Positions 1 through 9,432 of a stretch of DNA of 64,000 nt are shown in pieces. Under the pieces are notes generated by a model. It did not search any database. It had not been told where the DNA came from and saw only the letters and a list, made by a program, of their open reading frames with translations. The position numbers were made by a program, and so were the translations under genes. Where the stretch lies: the NCBI RefSeq assembly GCF_018614615.1, contig NZ_JAGGOK010000018.1, positions 1 to 64,000 on the forward strand, read 5' to 3'. Each line of letters starts with the position of its first letter. The stretch's first letter is position 1. The stretch comes from Streptomyces sp. ISL-100. Lineage in GTDB: Bacteria; Actinomycetota; Actinomycetes; Streptomycetales; Streptomycetaceae.

Positions 1-46
1 CGTGACTGAGCCCGGCACACCGAAAGGTGTGCCGGGCTCAGTCACG
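1..46 (-). terminator. Perfect hairpin terminator of the propeller gene
   Basis: A perfect inverted repeat with 21-bp arms and a GAAA tetraloop starts 16 bases beyond the stop codon at 62 of the leftward gene. It has no U-tract, as is usual for streptomycete hairpin terminators. It could also stop a rightward transcript arriving from outside the window. Confidence 0.85.
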
Positions 47-61
47 TCGGGGAGCGGCCGG

Positions 62-1153
62 TCAGGCGCGGGTCCAGGCGGCCAGGGCCAGGCCCTGCTC
101 CTCCGGCTTTTGGCGGGCCACGTGGAGGGCGCCGTCGCGGGCGATCACCGCGAGGACCACGCGGCCCGTCGCGTCGACCGCCAGCGCCGGTGCGCCCACG
201 CATTCCTCGCCCGTCGCGGTCCACCACACACCGTCGGCCTCGGCGTGCGTCACGCAGGCCGCCAGCACGGGCCGGCCGTCGCTGCCGCGGTGGGCGAGGA
301 CCGTACAGTCGTGGCCGCCGATTTCGGCGCGCAGGGCGGCGACAGGGCTGTCTGCCGGCGTGCCCGAGAGGGGGATGGAGTCCTCGCCGGGGCGGTGGGC
401 GGTGATGCCCTTGGAGTCCGGGACGTTCCAGTAGTACGTGATGACGTCGTCGGCGGTCTCCAGGCCGGTGACCGTACGGACCGCCGGGGTGAGCGGGATG
501 TCCTGCGCCTGCGTCAGGTCGCCACCGGGCTTCTCCTGCGTCCAGCGCAGGACCTTGCCTTCCGCCGGGACCAGAAGTTCCACTGTGCCCGACGAGGTGG
601 CGACCGCCGTTGGGCCGTCGTGGGCCTTGCTGCCGCGCAGGTCCTTCCAGCCTTCCCACTTACCGTTCGCGGCCTGGCGGCGCATCTGCATGCCGCGCCC
701 CGCGTTGCGTACGAAGACGTGCACCGAGCCCGCCGCGTTGACGGTGGCGGCCGGGATGCCGACCTTGAGGCCGCGCTCGGCCGTCTTGTAGGGGTTGCCG
801 AGGGAGTGCCAGGCGGTCAGCGGGCGGCCGGTCTGGTACTGGATCGCGTGCACGATGTCCACGGCCTCGCCCTTGCGGCGCCGGCCGATGAAGTGCACAT
901 AGCCGTCCCGCCCCTGGGCGAGGGTGAGGTTCGCGATGCCTGGAGCCGGGAAGAAATCGGGGCTGCTCCAGTCGGGGCCGCCCGGGGCGGTCTCCGTCCA
1001 GCGCAGCAGCCCGCCCTTCGTGGGGGCGTACGCGGTGAGACGGTCGTCCTTGCCGCGAAGCAGCCAGTGGCTGGTCTCTGGGCCGGTCGCGGGCGGGGGG
1101 CCCGGCGGGGGCGGGGAAATTCGCTCGGTCCTACGCGCGTTCCGCGGCCTCAT
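62..1153 (-). CDS. PLL-like beta-propeller (lectin-fold) protein, hypothetical
   Basis: A 363-residue protein with no signal peptide or membrane segment. It is built from repeats of about 45 residues containing W-H-S-L-G or W-K-D-L type turns followed by strands like VHVFVRN and LRWTQ, the pattern of PLL/fucose-lectin type beta-propellers (for example WHSLGNP, then VHVFVRNAGRGMQMRR, then WEGWKDL). Such folds bind sugars or act as scaffolds; no substrate can be read from the sequence. The first 25 residues are proline-rich and probably disordered. The start is the ATG at 1153. The ribosome site is weak and the reading frame stays open far upstream, so the start is uncertain. It stands alone, divergent from the NYN gene at 1271, and ends at a strong hairpin. 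Confidence 0.7.
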   Translation of the reverse strand: MRPRNARRTERISPPPPGPPPATGPETSHWLLRGKDDRLTAYAPTKGGLLRWTETAPGGPDWSSPDFFPAPGIANLTLAQGRDGYVHFIGRRRKGEAVDIVHAIQYQTGRPLTAWHSLGNPYKTAERGLKVGIPAATVNAAGSVHVFVRNAGRGMQMRRQAANGKWEGWKDLRGSKAHDGPTAVATSSGTVELLVPAEGKVLRWTQEKPGGDLTQAQDIPLTPAVRTVTGLETADDVITYYWNVPDSKGITAHRPGEDSIPLSGTPADSPVAALRAEIGGHDCTVLAHRGSDGRPVLAACVTHAEADGVWWTATGEECVGAPALAVDATGRVVLAVIARDGALHVARQKPEEQGLALAAWTRA

Positions 1154-1270
1154 GGCGTCAGGCCAACCTTCTGTACATCGGCTTTTCGGGTTCTCCGTGA
1201 TTTCGAACAAGCATAGCGTTTTGCCTGGTGGCGACTGTCTCGCGCGTCGCGCTCGTGCTATGAGGATGGT

Positions 1271-1720
1271 ATGAGAACTCTGGTCGTCGTGGACGCCGCC
1301 AATGTCGTCGGATCTGTGCCCGACGGCTGGTGGCGCGACCGCCGCGGGGCCGCCGAACGGCTGCGCGACCACCTCCAGGTGTACGCCGAGAAGGGCATCC
1401 CGGGAGATCCGGGCAATCCCGGCTCCCCCGGCCCCCTCGCCGTCGTACTCGTCGTCGAGGGTGCTGCCCGTGGTGTGGCCTCCGTGCCCGGCGTACGGGT
1501 CGAGTCCGCGCCCGGCAGCGGTGACGACCGTATCGTCGAGGTGGTCGCGGAGGAGACGGGCAAAGGGGCCGCCGTGCTCGTCGTCACCGCCGACCGGGAG
1601 CTCAGGCGGCGCGTGGAGGCGTACGGCGCCCAGTGTGCCGGGCCGCGCACCGTGCGGCCTCAGCCGGGCGGCCCGGGAGAAGCGGGCGGGGCGGGCGGCG
1701 CGGGGGACGTGCGTACGTAG
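1271..1720 (+). CDS. Small NYN/PIN-like nuclease-domain protein
   Basis: A 149-residue protein. The N-terminus VVVDAANVVGS carries the first acidic residue of the PIN/NYN fold, followed by a conserved GWWRDRRGAAERL helix, the strand VLVVEGAARG, the acidic motif GSGDDRIVE near residue 80, and VVTADRELRRRV near residue 105. This Asp arrangement is typical of PIN-like ribonucleases. Streptomycete homologues are often labelled NTP pyrophosphohydrolase, a name the sequence does not support. The start ATG follows GAGGATGGT. The last 25 codons encode a Gly/Ala/Pro-rich tail and overlap the 3' end of the convergent glycosyltransferase gene by 61 bp. RNA as substrate is inferred from the family. Confidence 0.75.
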   Translation: MRTLVVVDAANVVGSVPDGWWRDRRGAAERLRDHLQVYAEKGIPGDPGNPGSPGPLAVVLVVEGAARGVASVPGVRVESAPGSGDDRIVEVVAEETGKGAAVLVVTADRELRRRVEAYGAQCAGPRTVRPQPGGPGEAGGAGGAGDVRT

Positions 1721-3225
1721 AGCACCGCTCCGTCGACCGTCGTCAGCTCCTCGTACCCGCCCGCCAGCAGCCTGCGCAGCGTCGGCACGCGGTCGGGCGC
1801 GAAGGGCTTGCCGCGTGAGTCGTCGACGATCAGGGCCGGGGGCCCGGCCGCCATTTCGCTGCGGAAGACGGCCCAGGCGCCCGCCATCGCGTACTTCTCG
1901 CCGACCTGCGGACCGTTGCGGCCGCCGCTGTAGTTGGTGAGCAGGCCCGCCGTGAGGTAGCGGCTGGCCGGCGCGCGGTCCGCGAACCAGTACGCCTCGG
2001 GATGTATCCCCCAGACCAGGACGCGGTCCTGATGTCCCGTACGTGTCTTCACCGCCTTCGCGACCTTCTGTACGTGCGCCAGCTCGGGCCGGGGCGCCAG
2101 CAGACCCCACGCCAGGAACACCGCGCAGGTGCAGGCCGAGGTAACGACCGCCCCGGCCACCCGCCGCGCCGGAAGGAGTTGGAGCGCGCCCGTGGCCAGG
2201 AGGGCGATCGGGGGCATGAGCTGGAGGTAGTAGTGGCCGAAGAAGTGGAAGCCGACGATCACCGCTGCCGCCGCACTGAGCAGCCACAGCCACAGGTCGG
2301 CCGCGCCGGTCCTGGCGACGCGCAGGGCGCGCAGGACCGGGGGGATGAGCCCGGCGCAGGCGAAGGCGAGGAGCAGGGAGTTCGCCAGCGCCCGGAAGAG
2401 GACATGGAGTTCGGAGCCGGTGAACGAGGCGTACGCGCCCGAACCGGTGACCGTCCAGAAGAGGAAGCGGTGCGGCCCGGTGAGCAGGGCGGCATACAGG
2501 ACGGGCAGGCAGAAGCCGAATGCCGTACGGAACAGGGCACCTCGGGTCGGCGCGTTCTGCCACAGCAGCCACAGGACCGGCACGAGGGCGGCGCCGCCCG
2601 TCTGCTTCGTCAGGAACGCCGCCGCGACCGCCACGCCCGCGCCGCACCAGCGGCCCCGGTCCGCGCACCGGACGGCGGCCACGGTGAACGGAAGTATGAA
2701 GACCTCGAACGTCGCCGCCTGCGCGTCCTGGGGGTTGAGCCCGATCGAGATGAGCAGGTAGAGGGCGCCCGCCGTGCGTCCCGCCGCGTCGCCCCAGCGG
2801 CGGCGGGCGATCGACGCGAGCAGCGCTGCGGTGAGCAGCTGGGCGGCTACGGCGGCCAGTTGCAGCGGCAGCAGCGACTCGTCGCCGAAGAGCGCGAAGG
2901 CCGTCTCGTAGAGCCAGGGCAGCAGGGGTGGTTTGCGGTCCACGACCGTGTCGTAGAGCACTCCCCCGTCGGCCAGCATCCTTGCCTGTACGGCGAGATA
3001 GCCCTCGTCCGGGTTCCACAGGGGGTGGCGGAAGGACGGGAGGCGGGTGAGGAAGGCCAGCAGCGCCAGGGCGGGCAGCAGGCTCCGCCAGTAGGGGGGT
3101 GCGGCAGGACGGGCGCCGGCGGCCGGCCTCGGGCGGGGCAGCACGGGCGCGGACCCGGACGGTGGTGAGGAGGAGGCCGGCGGTGAGGGGGCCGGTGGGG
3201 ACGAAGCCGGCGGCCGCGTGAGCAT
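1660..3225 (-). CDS. GT39-like polytopic membrane glycosyltransferase
   Basis: A 521-residue integral membrane protein with about 10-12 hydrophobic helices. After a Pro/Ser-rich cytoplasmic leader (residues 1-40), the first helix is followed by LWNPDEGY; the acidic D-E pair in this first outer loop is the catalytic signature of PMT/ArnT-like (GT39/GT-C) transferases that use polyprenyl-phosphate sugars. A second conserved patch, VVDRKPPLLPWLY, also fits. The acceptor is unknown, probably a cell-envelope glycan or protein. Two in-frame ATGs (3225 and 3270) are possible and neither has a strong ribosome site. The Pro-rich C-terminus is encoded by DNA that overlaps the convergent NYN gene. Sequence upstream of 3270 in the same frame is antisense to the permease and is not part of the gene. 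Confidence 0.82.
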   Translation of the reverse strand: MLTRPPASSPPAPSPPASSSPPSGSAPVLPRPRPAAGARPAAPPYWRSLLPALALLAFLTRLPSFRHPLWNPDEGYLAVQARMLADGGVLYDTVVDRKPPLLPWLYETAFALFGDESLLPLQLAAVAAQLLTAALLASIARRRWGDAAGRTAGALYLLISIGLNPQDAQAATFEVFILPFTVAAVRCADRGRWCGAGVAVAAAFLTKQTGGAALVPVLWLLWQNAPTRGALFRTAFGFCLPVLYAALLTGPHRFLFWTVTGSGAYASFTGSELHVLFRALANSLLLAFACAGLIPPVLRALRVARTGAADLWLWLLSAAAAVIVGFHFFGHYYLQLMPPIALLATGALQLLPARRVAGAVVTSACTCAVFLAWGLLAPRPELAHVQKVAKAVKTRTGHQDRVLVWGIHPEAYWFADRAPASRYLTAGLLTNYSGGRNGPQVGEKYAMAGAWAVFRSEMAAGPPALIVDDSRGKPFAPDRVPTLRRLLAGGYEELTTVDGAVLYVRTSPAPPAPPASPGPPG

Positions 3226-3317
3226 GCGTGCCAAGCTATCCGGCCCCGCAGTCCGCACCGGGCGGGACATACGGAGCCGGGGTCTGTGCCTGAGTGCCGT
3301 GCCTGACGAAGCGCGGC

Positions 3318-4835
3318 CTAATACTTGGCGTCGTCGCCCACGCGGCCGAGACGGCTGTTGCGTCGGCTGTACGCGAAGTACAGCACGTACCCCGCTGCCA
3401 TCCAGACGCCGAACCGCAGCCACGTCTCGGCCGGCAGATTGAGCATCAGCCAGAGCGAGGCCGCCACCGAGAGGATCGGGACGAACGGCACCCACGGGGT
3501 GCGGAACGCCCGGTGCAGGTCGGGCCGGGTCCGGCGCAGGACGATGACGCCGAGGGCGACGACGACGAACGCGAAGAGCGTGCCGATGTTCACCAGCGTC
3601 GCGAGCTCTTCCAGGCTGGTGAAGCCCGCGATGATCGCGATGAGCACGCCGAGCAGGATGGTCGGGCGGTAGGGGGTGCGGAACTTCGGGTGCGTGACGG
3701 AGAAGAACCGCGGGAGCAGCCCGTCGCGGCTCATCGCGAAGAACACCCGGGTCTGCCCGAGCAGCAGGATCATGCACACGGTGGTGAGGCCGACCGCGGC
3801 GCCGAAGCTGATGACACCGGCGTAGAAGGGGTGCCCGGTGGCTTTGAAGGCGTCGGCGAGCGGGGCGCTCACGGAGAGCTCGCTGTAGTGCTGCATGCCG
3901 GTGACGACGAGCGACACGGCGACGTACAGCACGGTGCAGATGAGGAGGGAGCCGAGGATGCCGCGAGGCATGTCCCGCTGCGGGAGCTTGGTCTCCTCGG
4001 CGGCGGTGGCCACGACGTCGAAGCCGATGAAGGCGAAGAAGACGACGGAGGCGGCGGTGAAGATGCCCATGACGCCGAAGTTGGTGGGCTCGTAACCGAA
4101 AATCAGCTGCACCAGCGGCGCGTCCCAGCCCGATCCGGCGGGCGGTGTCACCGCGTCGGGGATGAAGGGCGAGTAGTTGTCGGCCTTGATGAAGAAGGAG
4201 CCCGCGATGATCACGATCAGGACGACGGTCACCTTGATGGCGACCACCAGCGCGGTGACCCGTGCGGACAGCTTCACGCCGACCACCAGGATGGCCGTCA
4301 GCAGCAGCACGAGCACGAAGGCCAGGAGGTCGAAGCCGAATCCGTCCGCCGCCTCGGGCCCGGAGAGCGTTTTGGGCATGTCCCAGCCGACGTTTTCCAT
4401 CAGCGAGCGGACGTAGCCCGACCAGCCGACCGCCACCACCGCCGTGCCCAGCGCGAATTCGAGGACCAGGTCCCAGCCGATGGTCCAGGCGATCAGCTCC
4501 CCGAGGGAGGCGTACGCGAAGGTGTACGCCGAACCGGCCACCGGGACGGTAGACGCGAACTCGGCGTAACAGAGCGCGGCGAGGGCGCAGACGATGGCGG
4601 CGGCGACGAAGGCGAGGGCCGTCGCGGGGCCCGCCGTCTCCTTGGCCACCTTGCCCGTGAGGACGAAGATGCCGGTGCCGATGATGACCCCGACTCCGAA
4701 GACCGTCAGGTCAAGCGCGGAGAGGGATTTCTTGAGCGCGTGCTTCGGTTCCTCCGTGTCACGGATCGACTGTTCGACCGTCTTGGTCCGGAACATGCCC
4801 TCTTTGGCCGGTCCTGGGTCGTGCTGCGTACTCAC
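3318..4835 (-). CDS. APC-superfamily amino-acid permease
   Basis: A 505-residue transporter with 12 predicted membrane helices. Helix 1 (residues 40-62) contains GVGVIIGTGIFVLTG, the unwound GxG substrate-binding motif of the amino acid-polyamine-organocation superfamily, and LCYAEFASTVPVAGSAYTF follows in helix 2/loop, typical of the cationic amino-acid (CAT/YhdG-type) branch. Helix 6 carries FFAFIGFDVVATAAEE. It most likely imports an amino acid by proton symport; the substrate is not decided by sequence. Start is GTG behind GGAGGTACGCCG. It is monocistronic, upstream of the glycosyltransferase in the same direction with a 92-bp gap. Confidence 0.9.
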   Translation of the reverse strand: MSTQHDPGPAKEGMFRTKTVEQSIRDTEEPKHALKKSLSALDLTVFGVGVIIGTGIFVLTGKVAKETAGPATALAFVAAAIVCALAALCYAEFASTVPVAGSAYTFAYASLGELIAWTIGWDLVLEFALGTAVVAVGWSGYVRSLMENVGWDMPKTLSGPEAADGFGFDLLAFVLVLLLTAILVVGVKLSARVTALVVAIKVTVVLIVIIAGSFFIKADNYSPFIPDAVTPPAGSGWDAPLVQLIFGYEPTNFGVMGIFTAASVVFFAFIGFDVVATAAEETKLPQRDMPRGILGSLLICTVLYVAVSLVVTGMQHYSELSVSAPLADAFKATGHPFYAGVISFGAAVGLTTVCMILLLGQTRVFFAMSRDGLLPRFFSVTHPKFRTPYRPTILLGVLIAIIAGFTSLEELATLVNIGTLFAFVVVALGVIVLRRTRPDLHRAFRTPWVPFVPILSVAASLWLMLNLPAETWLRFGVWMAAGYVLYFAYSRRNSRLGRVGDDAKY

Positions 4836-5035
4836 CGGCGTACCTCCGACTGTCGGCTGTCGCCCAACCTTGAAGTGAGCGAGTTTCAGTCATGATCGTG
4901 AGTGAACCGGTCACTCCCCACGAGTACCGCCGCCCGGTTTCACCCGATGGGAGGCACGGACCGGTATGCGTACTGGCCCTGCGAGTTGACCCTTTTGGAG
5001 TATCGAAACGGGGATCGAACGGGGATCGAAACGAA

Positions 5036-5071
5036 ACGGCCCGCTCGGAGCGTCTGCTCCGGGCGGGCCGT
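5036..5071 (-). terminator. Terminator of dxs
   Basis: Sixteen-bp stem (one G-T type mismatch) with a GTCT loop, 17 bases beyond the dxs stop codon. It separates dxs from the permease promoter region (4836-5035). Confidence 0.85.
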
Positions 5072-5087
5072 CGTACGTGAGGGGGCG

Positions 5088-7004
5088 TCAGTCGCGCGCG
5101 GCCTCGGCCGGCTCGTCCTCCAGACGGCCGTCGAGCTTTGCGACCAGACCCGTCACCTGGCGGGCGATGTCCGGCGCCGTCAGACCGATCTCGGCCATGA
5201 CCTCCTTGCGGGAGGCGTGGTCGAGGAAGCGCGGCGGGATGCCGAAGTCGCGCAGCGGTACGTCGACGCCCGCGTCCCGCAGCGCCTGGGCGATCGCGGA
5301 GCCGACGCCACCCGCGCGGCTGTTGTCCTCGACGGTGACAACGACGCGGTGCTGCTCGGCGAGCGGCGCCAGCGCCTCGTCGACCGGCTTGACCCAGCGC
5401 GGGTCGACGACGGTCGTGGTGATGCCCTGCTTGTCGAGGAGGTCGGCGATTTCCAGACACATCGGCGCCAGGGCTCCGACCGAGACGAGGAGTACGTCAG
5501 CCGTACCGTCGTCCGATTTACGCAGGATGTCCATGCCGCCGACCTTGCCCACGGCCTTGACCGCCGGGCCGACCGCGCCCTTGGAGAAGCGGACGACGGT
5601 GGGCGCGTCGTCGACCTCGACGGCCTCGCGCAGCTGGGCGCGGACCTGGTCGGCGTCGCGCGGGGCGGCGATCCGCAGCGTCGGAACGCACTGGAGGATC
5701 GACATGTCCCACATGCCGTTGTGCGAGGCGCCGTCGGTGCCGGTGACGCCCGCGCGGTCCAGGACGAAGGTGACGCCGCACTTGTGCAGGGCGACGTCCA
5801 TCAGGACCTGGTCGAACGCCCGGTTGAGGAACGTCGCGTACACGGCGAACACGGGGTGCAGGCCGCCGGTGGCCAGGCCCGCCGCGGAGACCGCGCCGTG
5901 CTGCTCGGCGATCCCGACGTCGTACACCCGGTCGGGGAAGGCCTTCGCGAACCGGTCGAGTCCGACCGGCTGCAGCATGGCGGCCGTGATCGCGACGATG
6001 TCCTCGCGCTCCTTGCCGAGCTTGACCATCTCCTCGCCGAACACCGAGGTCCAGTCGACGCCCGAGGAGGCGATCGGCAGGCCGGTGTCGGGGTGGATCT
6101 TGCCGACGGCGTGGAAGCGATCCGCCTCGTCCGCGAGGGCCGGCTGGTAACCGCGGCCCTTCTCGGTGAGGCAGTGCACGATGACGGGGCCGCCGAAGCG
6201 CTTGGCGCGCTGGAGCGCGGACTCCAGGGCCTCGATGTCGTGGCCGTCGATGGGGCCGACGTACTTCAGGCCGAGGTCCTCGAACATGCCCTGCGGGGCG
6301 ATGAAGTCCTTGAGGCCCTTCTTCGCGCCGTGCAGGGTCTCGTAGAGCGGCTTCCCGACGACCGGCGTGCGCTCCAGGATGTCCTTGCCGCGGGCGAGGA
6401 AACGCTCGTAACCGTCGGTGGTACGGAGCGTGGCGAGGTGGTTCGCGAGGCCGCCGATGGTGGGGGCGTACGAACGCTCGTTGTCGTTGACGACGATGAC
6501 GAGCGGGCGGTCCTTGGCGACGGCGATGTTGTTCAGCGCCTCCCAGGCCATGCCGCCGGTGAGCGCGCCGTCACCGATGACGGCGACGACGTGGTGGTCC
6601 TCCTTCTTGAGGACCTCGTTGGCCTTGGCGAGGCCGTCGGCCCAGCCGAGAACGGTGGAGGCGTGCGAGTTCTCGATGATGTCGTGCTCGGACTCGGCGC
6701 GCGAGGGGTAGCCGGACAGGCCGCCCTTCATCTTCAGCTTCGTGAAGTCCTGACGGCCGGTGAGGAGCTTGTGGACGTAACTCTGGTGTCCGGTGTCGAA
6801 GAGGATCTTGTCCTTCGGCGACTCGAAGACACGGTGCAGAGCGATCGTCAGCTCGACCACACCGAGGTTGGGGCCCAGGTGTCCGCCGGTCTTGGAGACC
6901 TCGTCCACGAGAAATGTCCGGATCTCGGCGGCCAGCCGGTCCAGCTGCTCCGGGGTGAGCCCGTCCAGATCGCGCGGTCCCATAATGCGGGTCAGCAGCG
7001 CCAC
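5088..7004 (-). CDS. dxs: 1-deoxy-D-xylulose-5-phosphate synthase
   Basis: Cytosolic, thiamine-diphosphate-dependent condensation of pyruvate and glyceraldehyde-3-phosphate, first step of the MEP isoprenoid pathway. The 638 residues match the family length. Visible motifs are the N-terminal [18 protein letters not shown], the catalytic-loop region [11 protein letters not shown], the ThDP/Mg motif [18 protein letters not shown], the transketolase Pyr-domain stretch [14 protein letters not shown], and the C-terminal transketolase domain with [13 protein letters not shown]. Start is GTG at 7004, placed by AAGGAG six bases upstream; the open frame runs further but without coding signal. It is monocistronic between two strong hairpins. 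Streptomycetes often carry a second dxs paralogue elsewhere; the position beside xylFGH-rok7B7 matches the S. coelicolor order as I recall it (SCO6013). Confidence 0.96.
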   Translation of the reverse strand: MALLTRIMGPRDLDGLTPEQLDRLAAEIRTFLVDEVSKTGGHLGPNLGVVELTIALHRVFESPKDKILFDTGHQSYVHKLLTGRQDFTKLKMKGGLSGYPSRAESEHDIIENSHASTVLGWADGLAKANEVLKKEDHHVVAVIGDGALTGGMAWEALNNIAVAKDRPLVIVVNDNERSYAPTIGGLANHLATLRTTDGYERFLARGKDILERTPVVGKPLYETLHGAKKGLKDFIAPQGMFEDLGLKYVGPIDGHDIEALESALQRAKRFGGPVIVHCLTEKGRGYQPALADEADRFHAVGKIHPDTGLPIASSGVDWTSVFGEEMVKLGKEREDIVAITAAMLQPVGLDRFAKAFPDRVYDVGIAEQHGAVSAAGLATGGLHPVFAVYATFLNRAFDQVLMDVALHKCGVTFVLDRAGVTGTDGASHNGMWDMSILQCVPTLRIAAPRDADQVRAQLREAVEVDDAPTVVRFSKGAVGPAVKAVGKVGGMDILRKSDDGTADVLLVSVGALAPMCLEIADLLDKQGITTTVVDPRWVKPVDEALAPLAEQHRVVVTVEDNSRAGGVGSAIAQALRDAGVDVPLRDFGIPPRFLDHASRKEVMAEIGLTAPDIARQVTGLVAKLDGRLEDEPAEAARD

Positions 7005-7137
7005 CCGTGCCTCCTTGCAGTTGAACTGTCTGCTTGCCGGTCTGTCGAGTCTAATGTTCCGCCGACGACTGTCCGCATCGGGCGGTGGTCGCGCGGTGCG
7101 TTCTAAGTCACGCGACGAACAGCGCGGGCGTACGCAC

Positions 7138-7176
7138 AGCCGTGCCCGGCACCGGAATCCGGTGCCGGGCACGGCT
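7138..7176 (-). terminator. Terminator of the xylFGH operon
   Basis: Eighteen-bp perfect stem with a 3-base loop, 12 bases past the xylH stop codon; it isolates dxs from the sugar-transport operon. Confidence 0.88.
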
Positions 7177-7188
7177 GGGGCAGGGCGG

Positions 7189-8481
7189 TCAGGCGCGACC
7201 CGCGGTCTTCTGCGTCTTTCGGGTGACGGAGTCGATCACGACGGTCGCCAGCAGAACACCACCGGTGATCATGTACTGGATCGGCGTGGCGATGCCTTCG
7301 AGGGCCAGGCCGTACTGGATCGAGACGATCACCATGACGCCGAGCAGCGCGTTCCAGGTCCGGCCACGGCCGCCGAACAGGCTGGTGCCGCCGATGACGG
7401 CCGCCGCGATGACGTTCATCAGCAGGTCACCGGCGCCGGCGCTCTGGTTGGCAGCCGCGATCTTCGAGGCCCAGAACAGGCCACCGACGGCCGCGAACGT
7501 ACCCGCGATCGAGAAGACCGAGATGCGGATCGCGGTGACGTTGATGCCCGCCCGGCGGGACGCCTCGACACTGCCGCCCAGCGCGAAGATCTTGCGGCCG
7601 TACGCGGTGCGCCGGAGCACGAAGTCCGTCACGACCAGCACCACCAGGAAGAGGACCAGGGCCAGCGGCAGGCCCTTGTACTGGTTGAACATGATCGCGG
7701 CGGCGAAGGCGACCACGGCGAGCAGCGCCGTACGCAGCACGGTGTCGACCAGCGGCCGGGACGGGATGCCGGCGGCCTCACGGCGGCGGTTGTCGAAGAA
7801 GGACGAGAGGAAGAAACCGGCCACCGCGAGAGCGGCCAGGCCGTAGGCGGCGGCCACGTCCGAGAAGTAATAGGTGGTCAGCTGGCCGACCACACCGTCA
7901 CTGTCCAGGTTGATGGTGCCCTGGTCGCCGAGGAGCTGAAGCATGAAGCCGAGCCAGAAGAGCAGGCCGGCCAGGGTGACGGCGAACGCCGGTGCGCCGA
8001 CCCGTGCGAAGAAGAAGCCGTGCAGCGCGCCCATGGCCGCGCCGCTGACGATCGCGACGAGGACCGCGAGCCACTCGTTCATGCCGTGCGTGACGCTCAG
8101 TACGGCGACGATGGCGCCGGAGACGCCACTGACCGAACCGACCGACAGGTCGATCTCGCCGAGCAGCAGCACGAAGATGATGCCGACGGCCATCATGCCG
8201 GTGGCGACCATCGTGACGGCGATGTTGCTGAGGTTCTGCGCGGACAGGAAGTTCGAGTTCAGACCCTGGAAGATCGCGCAGATGAGGATGAGGCCGATCA
8301 CCACGGGGATCGAGCCGAGGTCACCCGCGTGCAGCTTGCGCTTGAACTCGGAGACGTAGCCGGCGAAGCCGCGCTCGCGGACGAGCAGCCGAGGGTCGAC
8401 GACGGTGACCGCGTCGTGGGCAGCCTCGGGGTTCTCGACGACGTGGCCGTCGCCGGGCGTGGAGGACTTGTTGATGCTCAC
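7189..8481 (-). CDS. xylH: Xylose-type ABC transporter permease XylH
   Basis: A 430-residue permease of the CUT2 class (ribose/xylose/galactose importers). After a cytoplasmic leader of about 55 residues come some ten helices. The segment [15 protein letters not shown] is the hallmark of this family, as is GGxGxxxGALLGVM-like sequence near the C-terminus ([16 protein letters not shown]) that contacts the ATPase. It forms the membrane channel with XylG and the lipoprotein XylF. Start is GTG overlapping the xylG stop (GTGA), giving translational coupling. Substrate assignment rests on synteny with the S. coelicolor xylFGH-rok7B7 locus rather than on residues. Confidence 0.9.
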   Translation of the reverse strand: MSINKSSTPGDGHVVENPEAAHDAVTVVDPRLLVRERGFAGYVSEFKRKLHAGDLGSIPVVIGLILICAIFQGLNSNFLSAQNLSNIAVTMVATGMMAVGIIFVLLLGEIDLSVGSVSGVSGAIVAVLSVTHGMNEWLAVLVAIVSGAAMGALHGFFFARVGAPAFAVTLAGLLFWLGFMLQLLGDQGTINLDSDGVVGQLTTYYFSDVAAAYGLAALAVAGFFLSSFFDNRRREAAGIPSRPLVDTVLRTALLAVVAFAAAIMFNQYKGLPLALVLFLVVLVVTDFVLRRTAYGRKIFALGGSVEASRRAGINVTAIRISVFSIAGTFAAVGGLFWASKIAAANQSAGAGDLLMNVIAAAVIGGTSLFGGRGRTWNALLGVMVIVSIQYGLALEGIATPIQYMITGGVLLATVVIDSVTRKTQKTAGRA

Positions 8482-9266
8482 TTGTGAGCCTCCCCGTTGC
8501 GCGCCGCACGGCGGGTCACGGCGTTGTCCGTGGCACCGGTGATGGCGGAGATGATCTCTTCTTGCGAGGTGGACTTGACGTCGAAGACGCCGTTGTTCCG
8601 GCCGAGCCGGAGCACTGCCACCTTGTCCGCGACGGCCTTGACGTCCGCCATGTTGTGGCTGATGAGGATCACCGCGTGACCGCGCTCACGCAGCCGCTCG
8701 ACGAGGTCGAGGACCTGGGCGGTCTGCTCGACGCCGAGGGCCGCGGTGGGCTCGTCGAGGATGACGAGCTTCGGCTCGCCGAGCATCGAGCGGGCGATGG
8801 CCACGGTCTGGCGCTGACCGCCGGAGAGCGAGGCGATCGGGATGCGCACGCTGGGGATGCGGATCGACAGCGTGGTGAGCAGTTCGAGAGCGCGGCGCTC
8901 CATCTCGACCTCGTTGAGGATGCCGCGCTTGCGGATCTCCCGGCCGAGGTAGAGGTTGCCTACGACATCGATGTTGTCGCACAGCGCGAGGTCCTGATAG
9001 ACGGTCGCGATGCCCAGGTTCTGGGCGTCGTGCGGCCGGTTGATCCGGACGGTGCTGCCTTCCCATTCGATGACGCCGTCATCGATGGGGTGCACGCCGG
9101 CGATCGTCTTGACCAGCGTGGACTTTCCGGCGCCGTTGTCGCCCACCAGGGCGACCACTTCACCGCCGTGGACCTCAAGCTCTACGTCGGTGAGCGCCTG
9201 AACGGCACCGAACCGCTTGGAGACCCCGCGCAACGCCAGCACGGGCGTAGCGGACACGTAAACCAT
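8478..9266 (-). CDS. xylG: Xylose-type ABC transporter ATPase XylG
   Basis: A 262-residue single-domain ABC ATPase that energises XylH; many CUT2 ATPases are double, but this FrcA-like form is half-size. Walker A is GDNGAGKST (near residue 42), Q-loop YQDLALC, signature LSGGQRQ, Walker B KLVILDEPTAALG and switch His in ISHNMADV. The annotated ATG at 9266 sits directly against AAGGAG with no spacing, so the GTG at 9257 (nine bases after the ribosome site) is a likely true start, shortening the protein by three residues. It overlaps xylH by 4 bp and follows xylF after 166 bp. Confidence 0.92.
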   Translation of the reverse strand: MVYVSATPVLALRGVSKRFGAVQALTDVELEVHGGEVVALVGDNGAGKSTLVKTIAGVHPIDDGVIEWEGSTVRINRPHDAQNLGIATVYQDLALCDNIDVVGNLYLGREIRKRGILNEVEMERRALELLTTLSIRIPSVRIPIASLSGGQRQTVAIARSMLGEPKLVILDEPTAALGVEQTAQVLDLVERLRERGHAVILISHNMADVKAVADKVAVLRLGRNNGVFDVKSTSQEEIISAITGATDNAVTRRAARNGEAHK

Positions 9267-9432
9267 CTCCTTCGCCGCCTGACCGGCGGGATGCCGCGCC
9301 GGGAGGGGGCGCGACGGTTGAGCAGAAGCGAACAGAGGGGAGAAGCGTTTCTGTACGGCGTCCCGCCCGATAGCGGGGGCTGAGAAGGGGCGGGGCGCCG
9401 GACAGGCTTCAGGGGGTGTGAACCTGGGAGCC

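Noticed and set aside
62..3019. A 985-codon minus-strand frame across three genes
   Set aside because: Only the part from 1153 downward is protein-like; the rest is the shadow of the NYN and glycosyltransferase genes.
3294..4895. Long plus-strand frame opposite the permease
   Set aside because: Its composition (Asp/Glu/Arg/Gly only, no hydrophobic core) is typical of the antisense of a GC-rich membrane-protein gene.
5008..5035. Repeated GGGATCGAA units before the dxs terminator
   Set aside because: Two short copies only, no palindrome and no link to a promoter; taken as chance.
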